From assembly GCF_900114605.1 (NCBI RefSeq), contig NZ_FOTP01000002.1, positions 992,001 to 1,056,000 of the forward strand: a stretch of DNA of 64,000 nt. The letters run 5' to 3'. Within the stretch, counting starts at the first letter, position 1. Each line of letters starts with the position of its first letter. Below, one piece after another: positions 25,194 through 33,504 of the stretch. The position numbers and the translations under genes are program-made. The DNA comes from Bradyrhizobium sp. NFR13. Its GTDB lineage: Bacteria; Pseudomonadota; Alphaproteobacteria; Rhizobiales; Xanthobacteraceae. The notes beneath the pieces were generated by a model that was not told where the DNA came from, searched no databases, and saw only the letters and a program-made list of their open reading frames with translations.

Positions 25194-26195
25194 ATGGCGT
25201 TTGACAAGACGGCGCAGGACAAGGTCGCGGATAACAAGCTCCCGGACAAGGCGCAGGCGGTCAACCCCGCCACCTTCCGTCAGGCGCTGGGCCAATTCCC
25301 GACCGGCGTCACCGTCGTCACCGCCACCAATGGCGACCATCCTGTCGGCATGACCGCGAACTCCTTCTCGTCGGTCTCGCTCGATCCGCCGCTGGTGCTG
25401 TGGAGCGTCGCGAAATCTTCGCCGAGCCACGATCCCTTCGTCGAAGCCGATGCCTTCGCCATTCATTTTCTCGGCGCCGATCATGGCGAGCTCGCGATGC
25501 GTTTCGGCCGTCGCGGCTCCGACAAGTTTGCTGATATCGCCCATGCGCCGGGCATCAGCGGTGCACCGCTGATCGAGGGCCTCGCACCGATCTTCGAATG
25601 CAAGACCTGGGCGCGCTATCCCGGCGGCGACCATACGATCCTCGTCGGCGAAGTCGTGCACTTCGTCGAGCGCAATCACGACCCCCTCGTCTTCCACTCC
25701 GGACAACTCCGCCGCATCGACAAGGCACAGCCACGTGCGCCGGCTCTGGCCAGCAACAGTTTTGCACGCAGCTACCTGTCTTATCTGCTGGCGCGCGCCA
25801 GCTTCAATGTCTCGAGCTCGTTTCACGCGCGGCTGAAGGAATGGGACCTCACCGTGCCGGAATGGCGTGTGCTGGCCTGCCTTGCCGATGTCGAAGGGCT
25901 CTCGGTTGGCGAACTCGCCGCGATGGCTTTGATGAAGCAGCCGGGCCTGACGAAAGTGCTCGACCGCATGGAGCGCGACGATCTGCTCAAGCGCAAGAGC
26001 ACCTCGAACGATCGGCGCCGCGTCACGCTCTACCTGACCGCAAAGGGCCGCGCGCGCGTCAAGCCCGTGCAGAAGGCGGCGCTCGAACATGAGACAGAGC
26101 TGCTGAGCCGCTTCAGCGACGACGAACGCGCAACGATCAAATACACGCTGGATCTCCTGATCGACAGCGGCATGTCGGACGCGACGAGCGAATAG
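25194..26195 (+). CDS. Flavin reductase fused to a MarR-type regulator
   Basis: A 333-residue two-domain protein. Residues about 20-175 are an FMN-binding flavin reductase (HpaC/ActVB-like): 'QFPTGVTVVTA', 'GMTANSFSSVSLDPPLVLWS', 'HTILVGEVVHF'. Residues about 190-325 are a complete MarR winged helix: 'LTVPEWRVLACLADVEG', 'LMKQPGLTKVLDRMERDDLL', 'RVTLYLTAKGRA'. The fusion couples reduced-flavin supply for a monooxygenase to transcriptional control. It is divergent from the NicX-like gene across an AT-rich 140-bp region, its likely operator. ATG 25194 is chosen over 25158 because the reductase homology begins soon after it; GGAG lies upstream. The partner monooxygenase is not adjacent. Confidence 0.85.
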   Translation: MAFDKTAQDKVADNKLPDKAQAVNPATFRQALGQFPTGVTVVTATNGDHPVGMTANSFSSVSLDPPLVLWSVAKSSPSHDPFVEADAFAIHFLGADHGELAMRFGRRGSDKFADIAHAPGISGAPLIEGLAPIFECKTWARYPGGDHTILVGEVVHFVERNHDPLVFHSGQLRRIDKAQPRAPALASNSFARSYLSYLLARASFNVSSSFHARLKEWDLTVPEWRVLACLADVEGLSVGELAAMALMKQPGLTKVLDRMERDDLLKRKSTSNDRRRVTLYLTAKGRARVKPVQKAALEHETELLSRFSDDERATIKYTLDLLIDSGMSDATSE

Positions 26196-26217
26196 CGACA
26201 ATCACTGCTTGTCTCCT

Positions 26218-26310
26218 CCGTCATTGCGAGGAGCCCTTGCGACGAAGCAATCCAGTCTCTCTTCAAATAAGAACTGGATTGCCGCGTCGCTTCGCTCCTC
26301 GCAATGACGG
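26218..26310. repeat. Intergenic inverted repeat (CGTCATTGCGAGGAGC type)
   Basis: CCGTCATTGCGAGGAGC at the left pairs with GCTCCTCGCAATGACGG at the right, and inside GCGACGAAGCAATCCAG pairs with CTGGATTGC(C)GCGTCGC. It lies between two convergent genes and is another dispersed palindrome family. Confidence 0.75.
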
Positions 26311-26333
26311 CGGAAAGGCTCGAGCAAACGAAA

Positions 26334-26356
26334 ATGCCCGGCACAAGGCCGGGCAT
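26334..26356. terminator. Palindromic hairpin before the 3' end of the binding-protein gene
   Basis: ATGCCCGGC-ACAAG-GCCGGGCAT, a 9-bp perfect stem between convergent genes. It lacks a T-tract; it may block read-through in both directions together with the repeat at 26218. Confidence 0.5.
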
Positions 26357-26395
26357 GACGGAGAGAGTGTCATTGTTTGTAGGTGAGCGACGCCG

Positions 26396-27382
26396 TTACT
26401 TGATCGGCGCGACGACCTTGCCCTTCAGCTCGGAGACGTCGAGCTTCTTCGGCAGCATTCCGGATTCGACATAGGTGTCGAGCATCTTCTGGATCGCATC
26501 GAAATTCGGCGCGGCGCCGGGGTCGCGTGCGAAGTCGTTATCCTTCAACAGGTAGGTTTCCAGCACCGGGATCGGCGCCTTCATCACTTCATTGACGACC
26601 TTCAGCGTTTCATCGCGGTTGGCCAGCGCCTTCTGCATGCCAAGCGTCAGATCGCGCACATACATCCTGGCCAGTTCCGGATTCTTCTCGATGAAGTCGG
26701 CACGGCAGGCTTCGAGAATGTGCACGATGCCGTCCTGCTGCTGCGACAGCGAGAACAGCTTGCGGGTGCCGCCCTTGGCTTCCATGCGCGCGGCGAAAGG
26801 CTGGTTCATCACGGCGGAATCGACGCGGCCCGAACGCAGCGCTTCTTCCGAGAGCGCGAAGCCGACTTCAACCAGCTTGACGTCCTTGGCCGGATCGAGA
26901 CCGGCCTGCTTCAGCAGGATCGCCATCGGGCCATAGATGCCGGAGCCCAGCGTATTGATCGACATCGTCTTCCCCTTGAGGTCGGCGATGGTCTTGATCG
27001 GCGAGTCGTCTTTTACCGCCCAATAGACCGAAAAGCTGCCCGGCTTTTCGAACACGTGCTGCGCAACGATCGAAGCCTTGAGGTTGCCGCTCTGCACGCC
27101 CTGCGCGAGTGCCAGCACCGATTGCGTCGCGCAGTCCAGCGCGCCGGCCGCGAGTGCCTGCGTCATCGGTGCGGTGCCCTGAAACTGCACCCACTCGATA
27201 TTGTATTTCTTGCCGAGATCCGCGAATTCCTGCGGACGCTTCATCATCCAGTATTTGGATTCTTCGGCCGGGATGGTCCAGCCAACCTTGATGGTTTGTT
27301 GGGCAAATGCCGAGCCACTGCTCAGCAACGCTCCGAGTGCCAGAGCCGCCACAACGCCACGCTTCGATGCGATCCGCTTCAT
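26396..27382 (-). CDS. ABC-transporter substrate-binding protein (SsuA/TauA/NitT type)
   Basis: A 328-residue secreted protein with a clear signal peptide ('VVAALALGALLSSGSAFAQQ'). The body has the class-II binding-protein pattern 'KVGWTIPAEESKYW', 'TQALAAGALDCATQSVLALAQG' and 'DLKGKTMSINTLGSG', typical of aliphatic sulfonate, taurine or related ligands. The ligand is unknown. ATG 27382 follows AGAGGAATTCAGG. No permease or ATPase gene is adjacent, so it is an orphan that must use a transporter encoded elsewhere or act as a sensor. It is divergent from malonyl-CoA decarboxylase with 174 bp between. Confidence 0.88.
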   Translation of the reverse strand: MKRIASKRGVVAALALGALLSSGSAFAQQTIKVGWTIPAEESKYWMMKRPQEFADLGKKYNIEWVQFQGTAPMTQALAAGALDCATQSVLALAQGVQSGNLKASIVAQHVFEKPGSFSVYWAVKDDSPIKTIADLKGKTMSINTLGSGIYGPMAILLKQAGLDPAKDVKLVEVGFALSEEALRSGRVDSAVMNQPFAARMEAKGGTRKLFSLSQQQDGIVHILEACRADFIEKNPELARMYVRDLTLGMQKALANRDETLKVVNEVMKAPIPVLETYLLKDNDFARDPGAAPNFDAIQKMLDTYVESGMLPKKLDVSELKGKVVAPIK

Positions 27383-27471
27383 CCTGAATTCCTCTGTTTT
27401 CAGCGATCCGGCCGCAGTCAGAAACGAATGCAATTCTCTTGCCGAAGCGCTCCCCGCTCACAATTGTTTCA

Positions 27472-27520
27472 TGCTTCAAATGATCGCGCAATATGCCTCG
27501 CTATGGGCTATATTGAAGCA
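27472..27520. promoter_or_regulatory. Dyad upstream of the malonyl-CoA decarboxylase gene
   Basis: TGCTTCAA (27472-27479) and TTGAAGCA (27513-27520) are perfect 8-bp inverted arms; a looser pair CAATAT...ATATTG lies inside. A -10-like TATATT (27509-27514) overlaps the right arm. This may be the operator and promoter of the decarboxylase gene at 27557; the regulator is unknown. Confidence 0.4.
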
Positions 27521-27556
27521 GACTGGTTGGACTGCCAGCCCGGGAATTGATTCACC

Positions 27557-28936
27557 ATGAGCAATGACTCCTTCTTCTCCGATCTCCTCGCCTCCATCTC
27601 GGAACGCGGACGCACTCTGCTGCGGCTCGGTCCCGCATCTGTCGATCCCAAACAGAACGCATCGGATTTGATCGAACTCTGCGCCGAGCTTCTATCCGGA
27701 CGCGGCGAAGCGTCGGGCACGGTCCTCGCGCGTGGCGTACTCGATCGCTACAAGAGTCTCGACGACGCCGGCCGCCTCGCCTTCTTCGAGAACCTCGCAC
27801 AGAATTACGGTCCCGATCGTCACAGGCTTGAGAAGGCCATCGAAGCGTGGCGCGCCAAGCCCACCGGCGACATCTCCGGCGAATTGCATTTTGCATCCGA
27901 GCCGCAGCGGCAGGAACTGTTTCGCCGGCTGAACCGCGCGCCGAACGCGACCAGCGAACTCGTGAAGATGCGTGAAGATCTTCTCGATCTGAAGGATGGT
28001 AACAAGAATCTCAACGCCGTCGATCGCGACGTCGTTCATCTCTTGGCATCGTGGTTCAACAGGGGATTTCTGGTGCTGCGCAAGATCGACTGGTCCACGC
28101 CCGCCAATGTGCTTGAAAAAGTCATCAAATATGAAGCGGTGCACGAGATCCACGACTGGGACGATCTGCGCCGCCGCATCGATCCCGTGGATCGCCGCTG
28201 CTACGCGTTCTTCCACCCTGCATTGGTCGATGAACCGCTGATCTTCGTCGAGGTTGCGCTCACCGAAACTATTCCGGGCGCCATCGCGCCGCTGCTCGCC
28301 GTCGATCGCCAGCCGGTGCCGATCGAGCGCGCGCGCACCGCGGTGTTCTATTCGATCTCCAATTGCCAGCGCGGTCTCGGCGGCATTTCGTTCGGCAACT
28401 TCCTGATCAAGCAGGTGGTCGAGGAACTACGCCGCGAATTGCCGAAGCTCGACACGTTCGTGACGCTGTCGCCGGTGCCGGGTTTCATGAGGTGGCTCAA
28501 GAAGGCCGATGACCTCAACCTGTCCAATGAGGATCAGGCGCTGGTCGACATGCTCGCCGATCCGCTATGGGTCAACGACACAGCGCTGACGGCGCAGCTC
28601 AAACCGGTGATGGAGCAGCTCGCCGCGCACTACTTCCTGAAAGCCAAAAGCCCGCGCGGCGGCCCGATCGATTCCGTCGCCCGCTTCCATCTCGGCAATG
28701 GCGCGCGGCTGGAGCGCATCGACTGGCTCGGCGACACATCCGCCAAGGGCCTGCGCGAATCCGCCAGCCTGATGGTGAACTATCTGTATCGTCTCGACGA
28801 TATCGAGAAGAACCACGAAGCCTATGCCGACCATTACGAGATCGCGGCATCGAGCGCGGTGAAGAAGCTGCTGAAGAGTGAAAGCGGCGGTGGCCTGCGT
28901 TTGCTGGACAGCATGCGGCTGTCGCGGGCGGAGTGA
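27557..28936 (+). CDS. Malonyl-CoA decarboxylase
   Basis: A 459-residue protein of the eukaryotic-like malonyl-CoA decarboxylase family (MatA/MCD), converting malonyl-CoA to acetyl-CoA and CO2. The N-terminal helical domain (about 1-170) is followed by a GNAT-like catalytic domain. 'YSISNCQRGLGGISFGNFLI' contains the catalytic Ser region and 'VARFHLGNGARLERIDWLGD' the catalytic His region. In rhizobia matA works with matB (malonyl-CoA synthetase) and matC (carrier); neither is adjacent here, so a housekeeping or fatty-acid-balance role is possible. ATG 27557 follows GGGAATTGATTCACC. Confidence 0.93.
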   Translation: MSNDSFFSDLLASISERGRTLLRLGPASVDPKQNASDLIELCAELLSGRGEASGTVLARGVLDRYKSLDDAGRLAFFENLAQNYGPDRHRLEKAIEAWRAKPTGDISGELHFASEPQRQELFRRLNRAPNATSELVKMREDLLDLKDGNKNLNAVDRDVVHLLASWFNRGFLVLRKIDWSTPANVLEKVIKYEAVHEIHDWDDLRRRIDPVDRRCYAFFHPALVDEPLIFVEVALTETIPGAIAPLLAVDRQPVPIERARTAVFYSISNCQRGLGGISFGNFLIKQVVEELRRELPKLDTFVTLSPVPGFMRWLKKADDLNLSNEDQALVDMLADPLWVNDTALTAQLKPVMEQLAAHYFLKAKSPRGGPIDSVARFHLGNGARLERIDWLGDTSAKGLRESASLMVNYLYRLDDIEKNHEAYADHYEIAASSAVKKLLKSESGGGLRLLDSMRLSRAE

Positions 28937-28945
28937 CGAACTTCA

Positions 28946-29097
28946 CCTCTCCCCGCAAGCGGGGAGAGGTCGACTGAAGCGCGCGAAGCGCGTGGAAGTC
29001 GGGTGAGGGGGACTCTCCACCTGCTCAGCTCTCGGAGAGTCCCCTCACCCGTCGCGGACTTCGTCCGCGCCACCCTCTCCCCGCTTGCGGGGAGAGG
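28946..29097. repeat. Long intergenic inverted repeat (CCTCTCCCCGC type)
   Basis: Each end is itself a palindrome: CCTCTCCCCGC-AA-GCGGGGAGAGG (28946-28969) and CCTCTCCCCGC-TT-GCGGGGAGAGG (29074-29097). The centre carries TGAGGGGGACTCTCC paired with GGAGAGTCCCCTCA. It separates two convergent genes and probably terminates both. A degenerate relative is seen near 33470-33495. Confidence 0.75.
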
Positions 29098-29105
29098 GGC
29101 ATCCC

Positions 29106-29981
29106 TCACTTACAAGGCTTGCTGTCCTTCACATTGAACTTGCTCATGGCGCCGCCGATGACGAAGTCATTGTAGTCCAGCATCAGCGACCGCGAGACAC
29201 CGTTCTCATAGAGTTCAAACGACATCGCATAGACCGGCGTTTGCTCGCCGCCGTCGGAGGATTTGGCCGACTTGTCGTAATAGCTGACGGTGACCGGCCA
29301 GCGCGTCAGCTTCTTCATCCCGTCATCGCCGGTCGAGGGATCGGGTTCGCTGACCTTGCGGTCGCCCGGGATCGCCTGCCCGATCACCGTGAGCGTGCTG
29401 TAGACCTTTTCGCCGGTATCCGAACCGTCATAGACATTCAGTTCCAGCACCGACTTGCCTTCGCGTGCAGCGGCAATGATGCGGTGGATCTGCTCGGTCG
29501 GAAATACTGTGGACCCCTCCAGCGTGAAGGTCTTCGCCACCGGCTGCTTCAGCTTGACGGTGACGTGATCGCCCTCGCGCTCCGCCATGCCGTCGACGGC
29601 GCTGACATCGCCGTCATTCATGCGGGTGTCGATCTTGAAGCGATAGCTCTTGCCATCACCGGCTTCCCAGCTGGTGGAGCGCAGATCGCTCAGCGTCGTC
29701 TTGTCCTCGCCGCTGTTCAGCTCCGAGACCTGACGGAAATCCGATGTGTAGCCTTCGCAGGCACTGCCGGTAAAGTTATAGAGAATGCGGCCGCTGGCGC
29801 TGTTGACGCTGGCATTGCCCCGCGACTTCAACAGCTTCAGCTCATACAGCGCCTGATGCGCGACGAACGGCGTTCCCGCAGCGGGTGGCGCTGCAGAGGC
29901 CGACATCGGCGCCGCGAAGGCCGCCATCGTCAGTGCCAGCGAGGCAGCCTGGAATCGCGAAACGGGTGATATGCGGCGCAT
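29106..29981 (-). CDS. Cell-envelope integrity protein EipB (DUF1849)
   Basis: A 291-residue periplasmic protein with a signal peptide ('LALTMAAFAAPMSASAAPP'). It matches the EipB/DUF1849 family, a beta-spiral protein with two Cys that form a disulfide in Brucella; here the pair is 'GSACEGY' (about residue 75) and the penultimate 'KPCK'. In Brucella EipB is needed for envelope integrity and virulence and interacts genetically with lipoprotein and peptidoglycan factors. It is a single gene here, ending next to a long inverted repeat and divergent from the RidA-family gene. Confidence 0.88.
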   Translation of the reverse strand: MRRISPVSRFQAASLALTMAAFAAPMSASAAPPAAGTPFVAHQALYELKLLKSRGNASVNSASGRILYNFTGSACEGYTSDFRQVSELNSGEDKTTLSDLRSTSWEAGDGKSYRFKIDTRMNDGDVSAVDGMAEREGDHVTVKLKQPVAKTFTLEGSTVFPTEQIHRIIAAAREGKSVLELNVYDGSDTGEKVYSTLTVIGQAIPGDRKVSEPDPSTGDDGMKKLTRWPVTVSYYDKSAKSSDGGEQTPVYAMSFELYENGVSRSLMLDYNDFVIGGAMSKFNVKDSKPCK

Positions 29982-30232
29982 GAGGTTTCCCTGGATTCTG
30001 GAACTACAACAATAGAGAGCGCCTTATTGCGTCGCAACTACGGCCGCGCCGGATTCAGACTGCGTAAATGCCATATTCTGCAGCAAATCTTGCCAGAACC
30101 GCACGATTGCAGGGCGGCCAGGTGTCGCTTGATCGTCACTTGCGCGGCGGCACGGTATGGGTGAAACAGACAGTGCCTGAACCCTTTGGGGACTTTTGTT
30201 TGGGCACATCATCAATTGTTTGGGGAATCACG

Positions 30233-30700
30233 ATGGCAGGAACGGTCGAGCAGAAACTTGCGGATCTGGGGGTCAAGCTTCACGAGCCGGTGAGCCCGGT
30301 AGCGAACTATGTCGGCTTCGTCCGCACGGGCAATCTGCTGTTCGTCTCCGGCCAGATCTGCATGGGCGCCGACGGCCAGCTGATCGCCAAGGGCAAGCTC
30401 GGTGCCGGCGTCACCCTCGAACAGGGCGTCAATGCGGCGCGCGGCTGCGCGATCAACATCCTGGCCCAGGTCAAGGCTGCGCTCGGCGATCTCGACAAGG
30501 TGGCCCGCGTCGTCCGTCTCGGCGGCTTCGTCAACTCGACGCCGGATTTCATCGACGCGCCGAAGATCATCAATGGCGCATCAGACCTGATGGTCGCGGC
30601 CTTCGGCGACAAGGGCCGTCATTCCCGCGCCGCTGTTGGCGTCGCCTCGCTGCCCGCCGATTGCGCGGTCGAGGTCGATGCAGTGTTCGAAGTCATCTAG
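30233..30700 (+). CDS. RidA-family protein (enamine/imine deaminase fold)
   Basis: A 155-residue YjgF/YER057c/UK114 protein. 'GNLLFVSGQICMGADGQL', 'GAGVTLEQGVNAARGCAINIL' and 'GDKGRHSRAAVGVASLP' follow the family pattern, including the catalytic-site Arg near the C-terminus ('HSRAAVG'). RidA members hydrolyse reactive 2-aminoacrylate and similar imines; this longer 155-residue version is a subgroup whose substrate is unclear. ATG 30233 follows TGGGGAATCACG. A 53-bp palindromic element and a glycerophosphodiesterase gene follow on the same strand. Confidence 0.9.
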   Translation: MAGTVEQKLADLGVKLHEPVSPVANYVGFVRTGNLLFVSGQICMGADGQLIAKGKLGAGVTLEQGVNAARGCAINILAQVKAALGDLDKVARVVRLGGFVNSTPDFIDAPKIINGASDLMVAAFGDKGRHSRAAVGVASLPADCAVEVDAVFEVI

Positions 30701-30706
30701 CTTTTC

Positions 30707-30759
30707 GTTTTGACGCGTTTTCTTCACGCGAACCGGTATCCACTTCGCTTGAAAACGCT
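30707..30759. repeat. 53-bp imperfect palindromic element, copy 2
   Basis: Same length as, and nearly identical to, 5554-5606, differing mainly at AAG/TAT after ACCGG and at CTCG/CTTG near the right end. It lies 6 bp after the RidA gene stop and 19 bp before the phosphodiesterase start. Confidence 0.8.
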
Positions 30760-30778
30760 CTGATGCAGGACAATCCCG

Positions 30779-31525
30779 ATGCGCGCACCTGACTGGCTCA
30801 TCGCCCGGCCGGTCGCGCATCGTGGCCTGCACGATCGCGCCCGCGGCATTATCGAGAACATGCCCGGCGCCATGCATGCCGCCATATCCGGCAATTTCAG
30901 TATCGAGACGGATGTGCAGCTCACCGCCGATGGCGAGGCGATGGTGCACCATGACGATGAACTCGGCCGCCTCACCAAAGGCTCTGGCGCCCTGCTCGCG
31001 AAGACATCCGCCGAACTGAAGCAGGTCGCCTTCAAGGACACGCCGGAGCGCATGATGACGCTTGGCGATCTTCTCGCACTGATCGATGGCCGGGTCGGCC
31101 TCGTGATCGAGATCAAGAGCCATTTCGACGGCGATCACAGACTGGTCACACGCGTTGCCGAGATTCTCAAAACCTATCGCGGACCAGTCGCCTGGATGTC
31201 GTTCGATCCCGATCAGGTTCTCGCGATGCGCGAGATCGCCCCCGGGATTCCGCGCGGCATCACCGCCCAGCGCACCTATGATGACGGTGAATGGCTGACA
31301 CTGACGCAGGCCCAGCGCGACGGCATGCGCCATCTCCGCCATGCCTTCCGCACCCGCCCCCATTTCGTCTCCTACTGGGTCAAGGAACTGCCTGCCCCGG
31401 CGCCCTGGATCGCCCGCAATATTTTCCGCTGCGCGCTGCTGACTTGGACAGTCCGGACCCCGGAACAGCGCGCCATCACCGCCCGCTATGCCGACCAGAT
31501 GACGTTCGAAGGCTTTGTGCCGTAA
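30779..31525 (+). CDS. Glycerophosphodiester phosphodiesterase (cytoplasmic)
   Basis: A 248-residue GDPD-family TIM barrel. 'VAHRGLHD' (His-Arg) near residue 13, 'IETDVQLTADGEAMVHHDDEL' (Glu, Asp and the general-acid His, about 40-60) and 'LVIEIKSHF' (Glu, Lys) are the catalytic and metal-binding motifs. It hydrolyses glycerophosphodiesters to glycerol-3-phosphate and an alcohol. There is no signal peptide, in contrast to the secreted GDPD at 61456. ATG 30779 follows AGGACAATCCCG. It may be co-transcribed with the RidA gene across the palindromic element. Confidence 0.9.
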   Translation: MRAPDWLIARPVAHRGLHDRARGIIENMPGAMHAAISGNFSIETDVQLTADGEAMVHHDDELGRLTKGSGALLAKTSAELKQVAFKDTPERMMTLGDLLALIDGRVGLVIEIKSHFDGDHRLVTRVAEILKTYRGPVAWMSFDPDQVLAMREIAPGIPRGITAQRTYDDGEWLTLTQAQRDGMRHLRHAFRTRPHFVSYWVKELPAPAPWIARNIFRCALLTWTVRTPEQRAITARYADQMTFEGFVP

Positions 31526-31538
31526 ATTGAAAAGAACG

Positions 31539-31635
31539 CCGTCATGGCCGGGCTTGTCCCGGCCATCCACGCCTCTCTTGCTTACGGCGCTTGTGACCAA
31601 GACGTGGATGCCCGGGACAAGCCCGGGCATGACGG
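31539..31635. repeat. Intergenic inverted repeat (CCGTCATGGCCGGG type)
   Basis: CCGTCATGGCCGGGCTTGTC...CATCCACG pairs with CGTGGATG...GACAAGCCCGGGCATGACGG, a long imperfect hairpin just after the phosphodiesterase stop. It probably serves as its terminator. Confidence 0.75.
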
Positions 31636-31722
31636 AGTGGGACTTGAAGTGTCCGGCGCGATGCACAATCTTAGGAGCGGTCACCGCGACGGTTGATCGC
31701 ACATGACCGGTTCAAGTGATTG

Positions 31723-32958
31723 ATGACGTCATCGGATATTACCCTCGAAGCAGTGGCGTCGATCAGCCAGATCCCGGCCACGGACTGGGACGCCTGCGCC
31801 ACCGGCCACGCCGATCTCGGCGGGGTCGAGAGCCTTGATACACTGGCCCCGGCGAGCAACGGTTGCAGCTCAAGGCCCACTTACAACCCGTTCGTGTCCC
31901 ACGCCTTTTTCACGGCCGTCGAGAAATCGAATTCGGCCTGCGCGCGGACCGGCTGGGGGCCGCGCCATCTGATCGCCAAAAGCGAGGGCCGCATCGTCGG
32001 TGTCGTGCCCTGTTATCTGAAGTCGCACTCGCAGGGCGAATACGTGTTCGACCGCGGCTGGGCCGACGCCTATGAGCGCGCCGGCGGGCAATATTACCCG
32101 AAGCTGCAGGCCTCGGTTCCGTTCACGCCGGCCGCCGGACCGCGCCTGCTGATCCGCGACGGTGTCGACGTGGAACGCGTCGGTGCGGCGCTGGCAGGCG
32201 GACTCGTCGGTCTGTGCGAGGCCACCGATGCGTCATCTGTCCATGTCACTTTCGCGCGCGAAAGCGAATGGCAATTTCTCGCCGCGCGCGGCTTCCTGCA
32301 GCGCACCGACCAGCAGTTTCATTTTCACAATGACGGCTACAACAGTTTCGACGATTTCCTGGCGACGCTGAATTCGCGCCATCGCAAGGCGATCAAGCGC
32401 GAGCGCCGCGATGCGCTGGCCGCTGGCATCACCATCCATCCCCTCACCGGCAGCGACATTACCGAAGAAGCGTGGGACGCGTTTTTCGCCTTCTACATGG
32501 AAACCGGCTCGCGCAAGTGGGGCCGGCCGTATCTCACGCGCGAGTTCTACAAGTTGATTGGCGACAGCATGAGCGATGACGTCGTGCTGATCATGGCCAA
32601 ACGCGACGGCAAGTGGATCGCGGGTGCCATCAACTTCATCGGCTCGGACACGCTGTTCGGTCGTCACTGGGGCGCCATCGAACATCACCCGTTCCTGCAT
32701 TTCGAGGTCTGCTATTATCAGGCCATCGACTTCGCCATCCGCCGCGGGCTGAAGCGTGTCGAGGCCGGCGCCCAGGGCGAACACAAGATCGCACGGGGCT
32801 ATCTGCCGCAGACCACCTATTCGGCGCATTACATCGCCGATCGCGGACTGCGTCAGGCGGTCGGCGAATATCTTCAGCGCGAGCGTGAATATGTCGCGGA
32901 GGCCGTCCGCGAATTGACCGAGGCCGGCCCGTTCAGGAAGAGCGACGAGCAGGATTAA
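31723..32958 (+). CDS. GNAT-fold protein of the DUF482/COG3146 family
   Basis: A 411-residue cytoplasmic protein with two tandem GNAT-like halves, as in FemAB-type transferases. The C-terminal half has 'SRHRKAIKRERRDALAAGI', 'AFYMETGSRKWGRPYLTREF' and 'FEVCYYQAIDFAIRRGLKRV', features of the DUF482 family annotated as peptidogalycan or GNAT biosynthesis proteins. Acceptor and donor are unknown. Start ATG 31723 has no strong ribosome binding site; TTG 31720 is adjacent. The HIT gene follows 59 bp downstream on the same strand. Confidence 0.82.
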   Translation: MTSSDITLEAVASISQIPATDWDACATGHADLGGVESLDTLAPASNGCSSRPTYNPFVSHAFFTAVEKSNSACARTGWGPRHLIAKSEGRIVGVVPCYLKSHSQGEYVFDRGWADAYERAGGQYYPKLQASVPFTPAAGPRLLIRDGVDVERVGAALAGGLVGLCEATDASSVHVTFARESEWQFLAARGFLQRTDQQFHFHNDGYNSFDDFLATLNSRHRKAIKRERRDALAAGITIHPLTGSDITEEAWDAFFAFYMETGSRKWGRPYLTREFYKLIGDSMSDDVVLIMAKRDGKWIAGAINFIGSDTLFGRHWGAIEHHPFLHFEVCYYQAIDFAIRRGLKRVEAGAQGEHKIARGYLPQTTYSAHYIADRGLRQAVGEYLQREREYVAEAVRELTEAGPFRKSDEQD

Positions 32959-33017
32959 GCCGTCTTGACCGGCTCCCCTCTGGCGGCGACAGTCGCCCAA
33001 ATTCTCCGGAGGATTCC

Positions 33018-33446
33018 ATGACCGCGTATGACCCGAACAACATCTTCGCCAAGATCCTGCGCGGCGAATTCCCCTGCTACAAGGTCTATGAGAACGACCA
33101 CGTGCTGGCGTTCCTCGACATCATGCCGCGCTCCCCGGGCCATACGCTGGTGATCCCCAAGGCGCCCGCGCGCAACATCTTCGACATCACGCCGGACGAC
33201 TACGCCCATGTCATCCGCGCCGCCCACAAGATCGCCGCCGCCTGCAAACAGGCCTTCAAGGCCGACGGCATGACCGTCGCACAATATTCCGAGGCCGCCG
33301 GCGGCCAGGTAGTGTTTCACCTGCACATGCATGTGATGCCGCGCCACGACAATGTCGGCCTGCTGCCGCCGGCGTCGCGCAAGGAAGATCCGAAGGTGCT
33401 GGAAGACAACGCGACGAAGCTGATCGCGGCACTGGCGGCGCTATAG
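33018..33446 (+). CDS. HIT-family nucleotide hydrolase/transferase
   Basis: A 142-residue histidine-triad protein of the HINT branch. 'IFAKILRGEFPCYKVYEND' at the N-terminus and 'VVFHLHMHVMPR' near residue 100 (HxHxHxx with the nucleophilic His) are complete. Such enzymes cleave AMP-lysine, AMP-tryptamine and related phosphoramidates. A zinc ligand Cys near the N-terminus ('PCY') is present but the second is not. ATG 33018 follows CCGGAGGATTCC. It is followed by a degenerate copy of the CTCTCCCC palindrome and the convergent trmO-like gene. Confidence 0.93.
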   Translation: MTAYDPNNIFAKILRGEFPCYKVYENDHVLAFLDIMPRSPGHTLVIPKAPARNIFDITPDDYAHVIRAAHKIAAACKQAFKADGMTVAQYSEAAGGQVVFHLHMHVMPRHDNVGLLPPASRKEDPKVLEDNATKLIAALAAL

Positions 33447-33504
33447 GCTACGCACCGGCCGTGCACACTCTCTCTCCGCTCTGCGCGGGGAGAGGTAACG
33501 TCCC

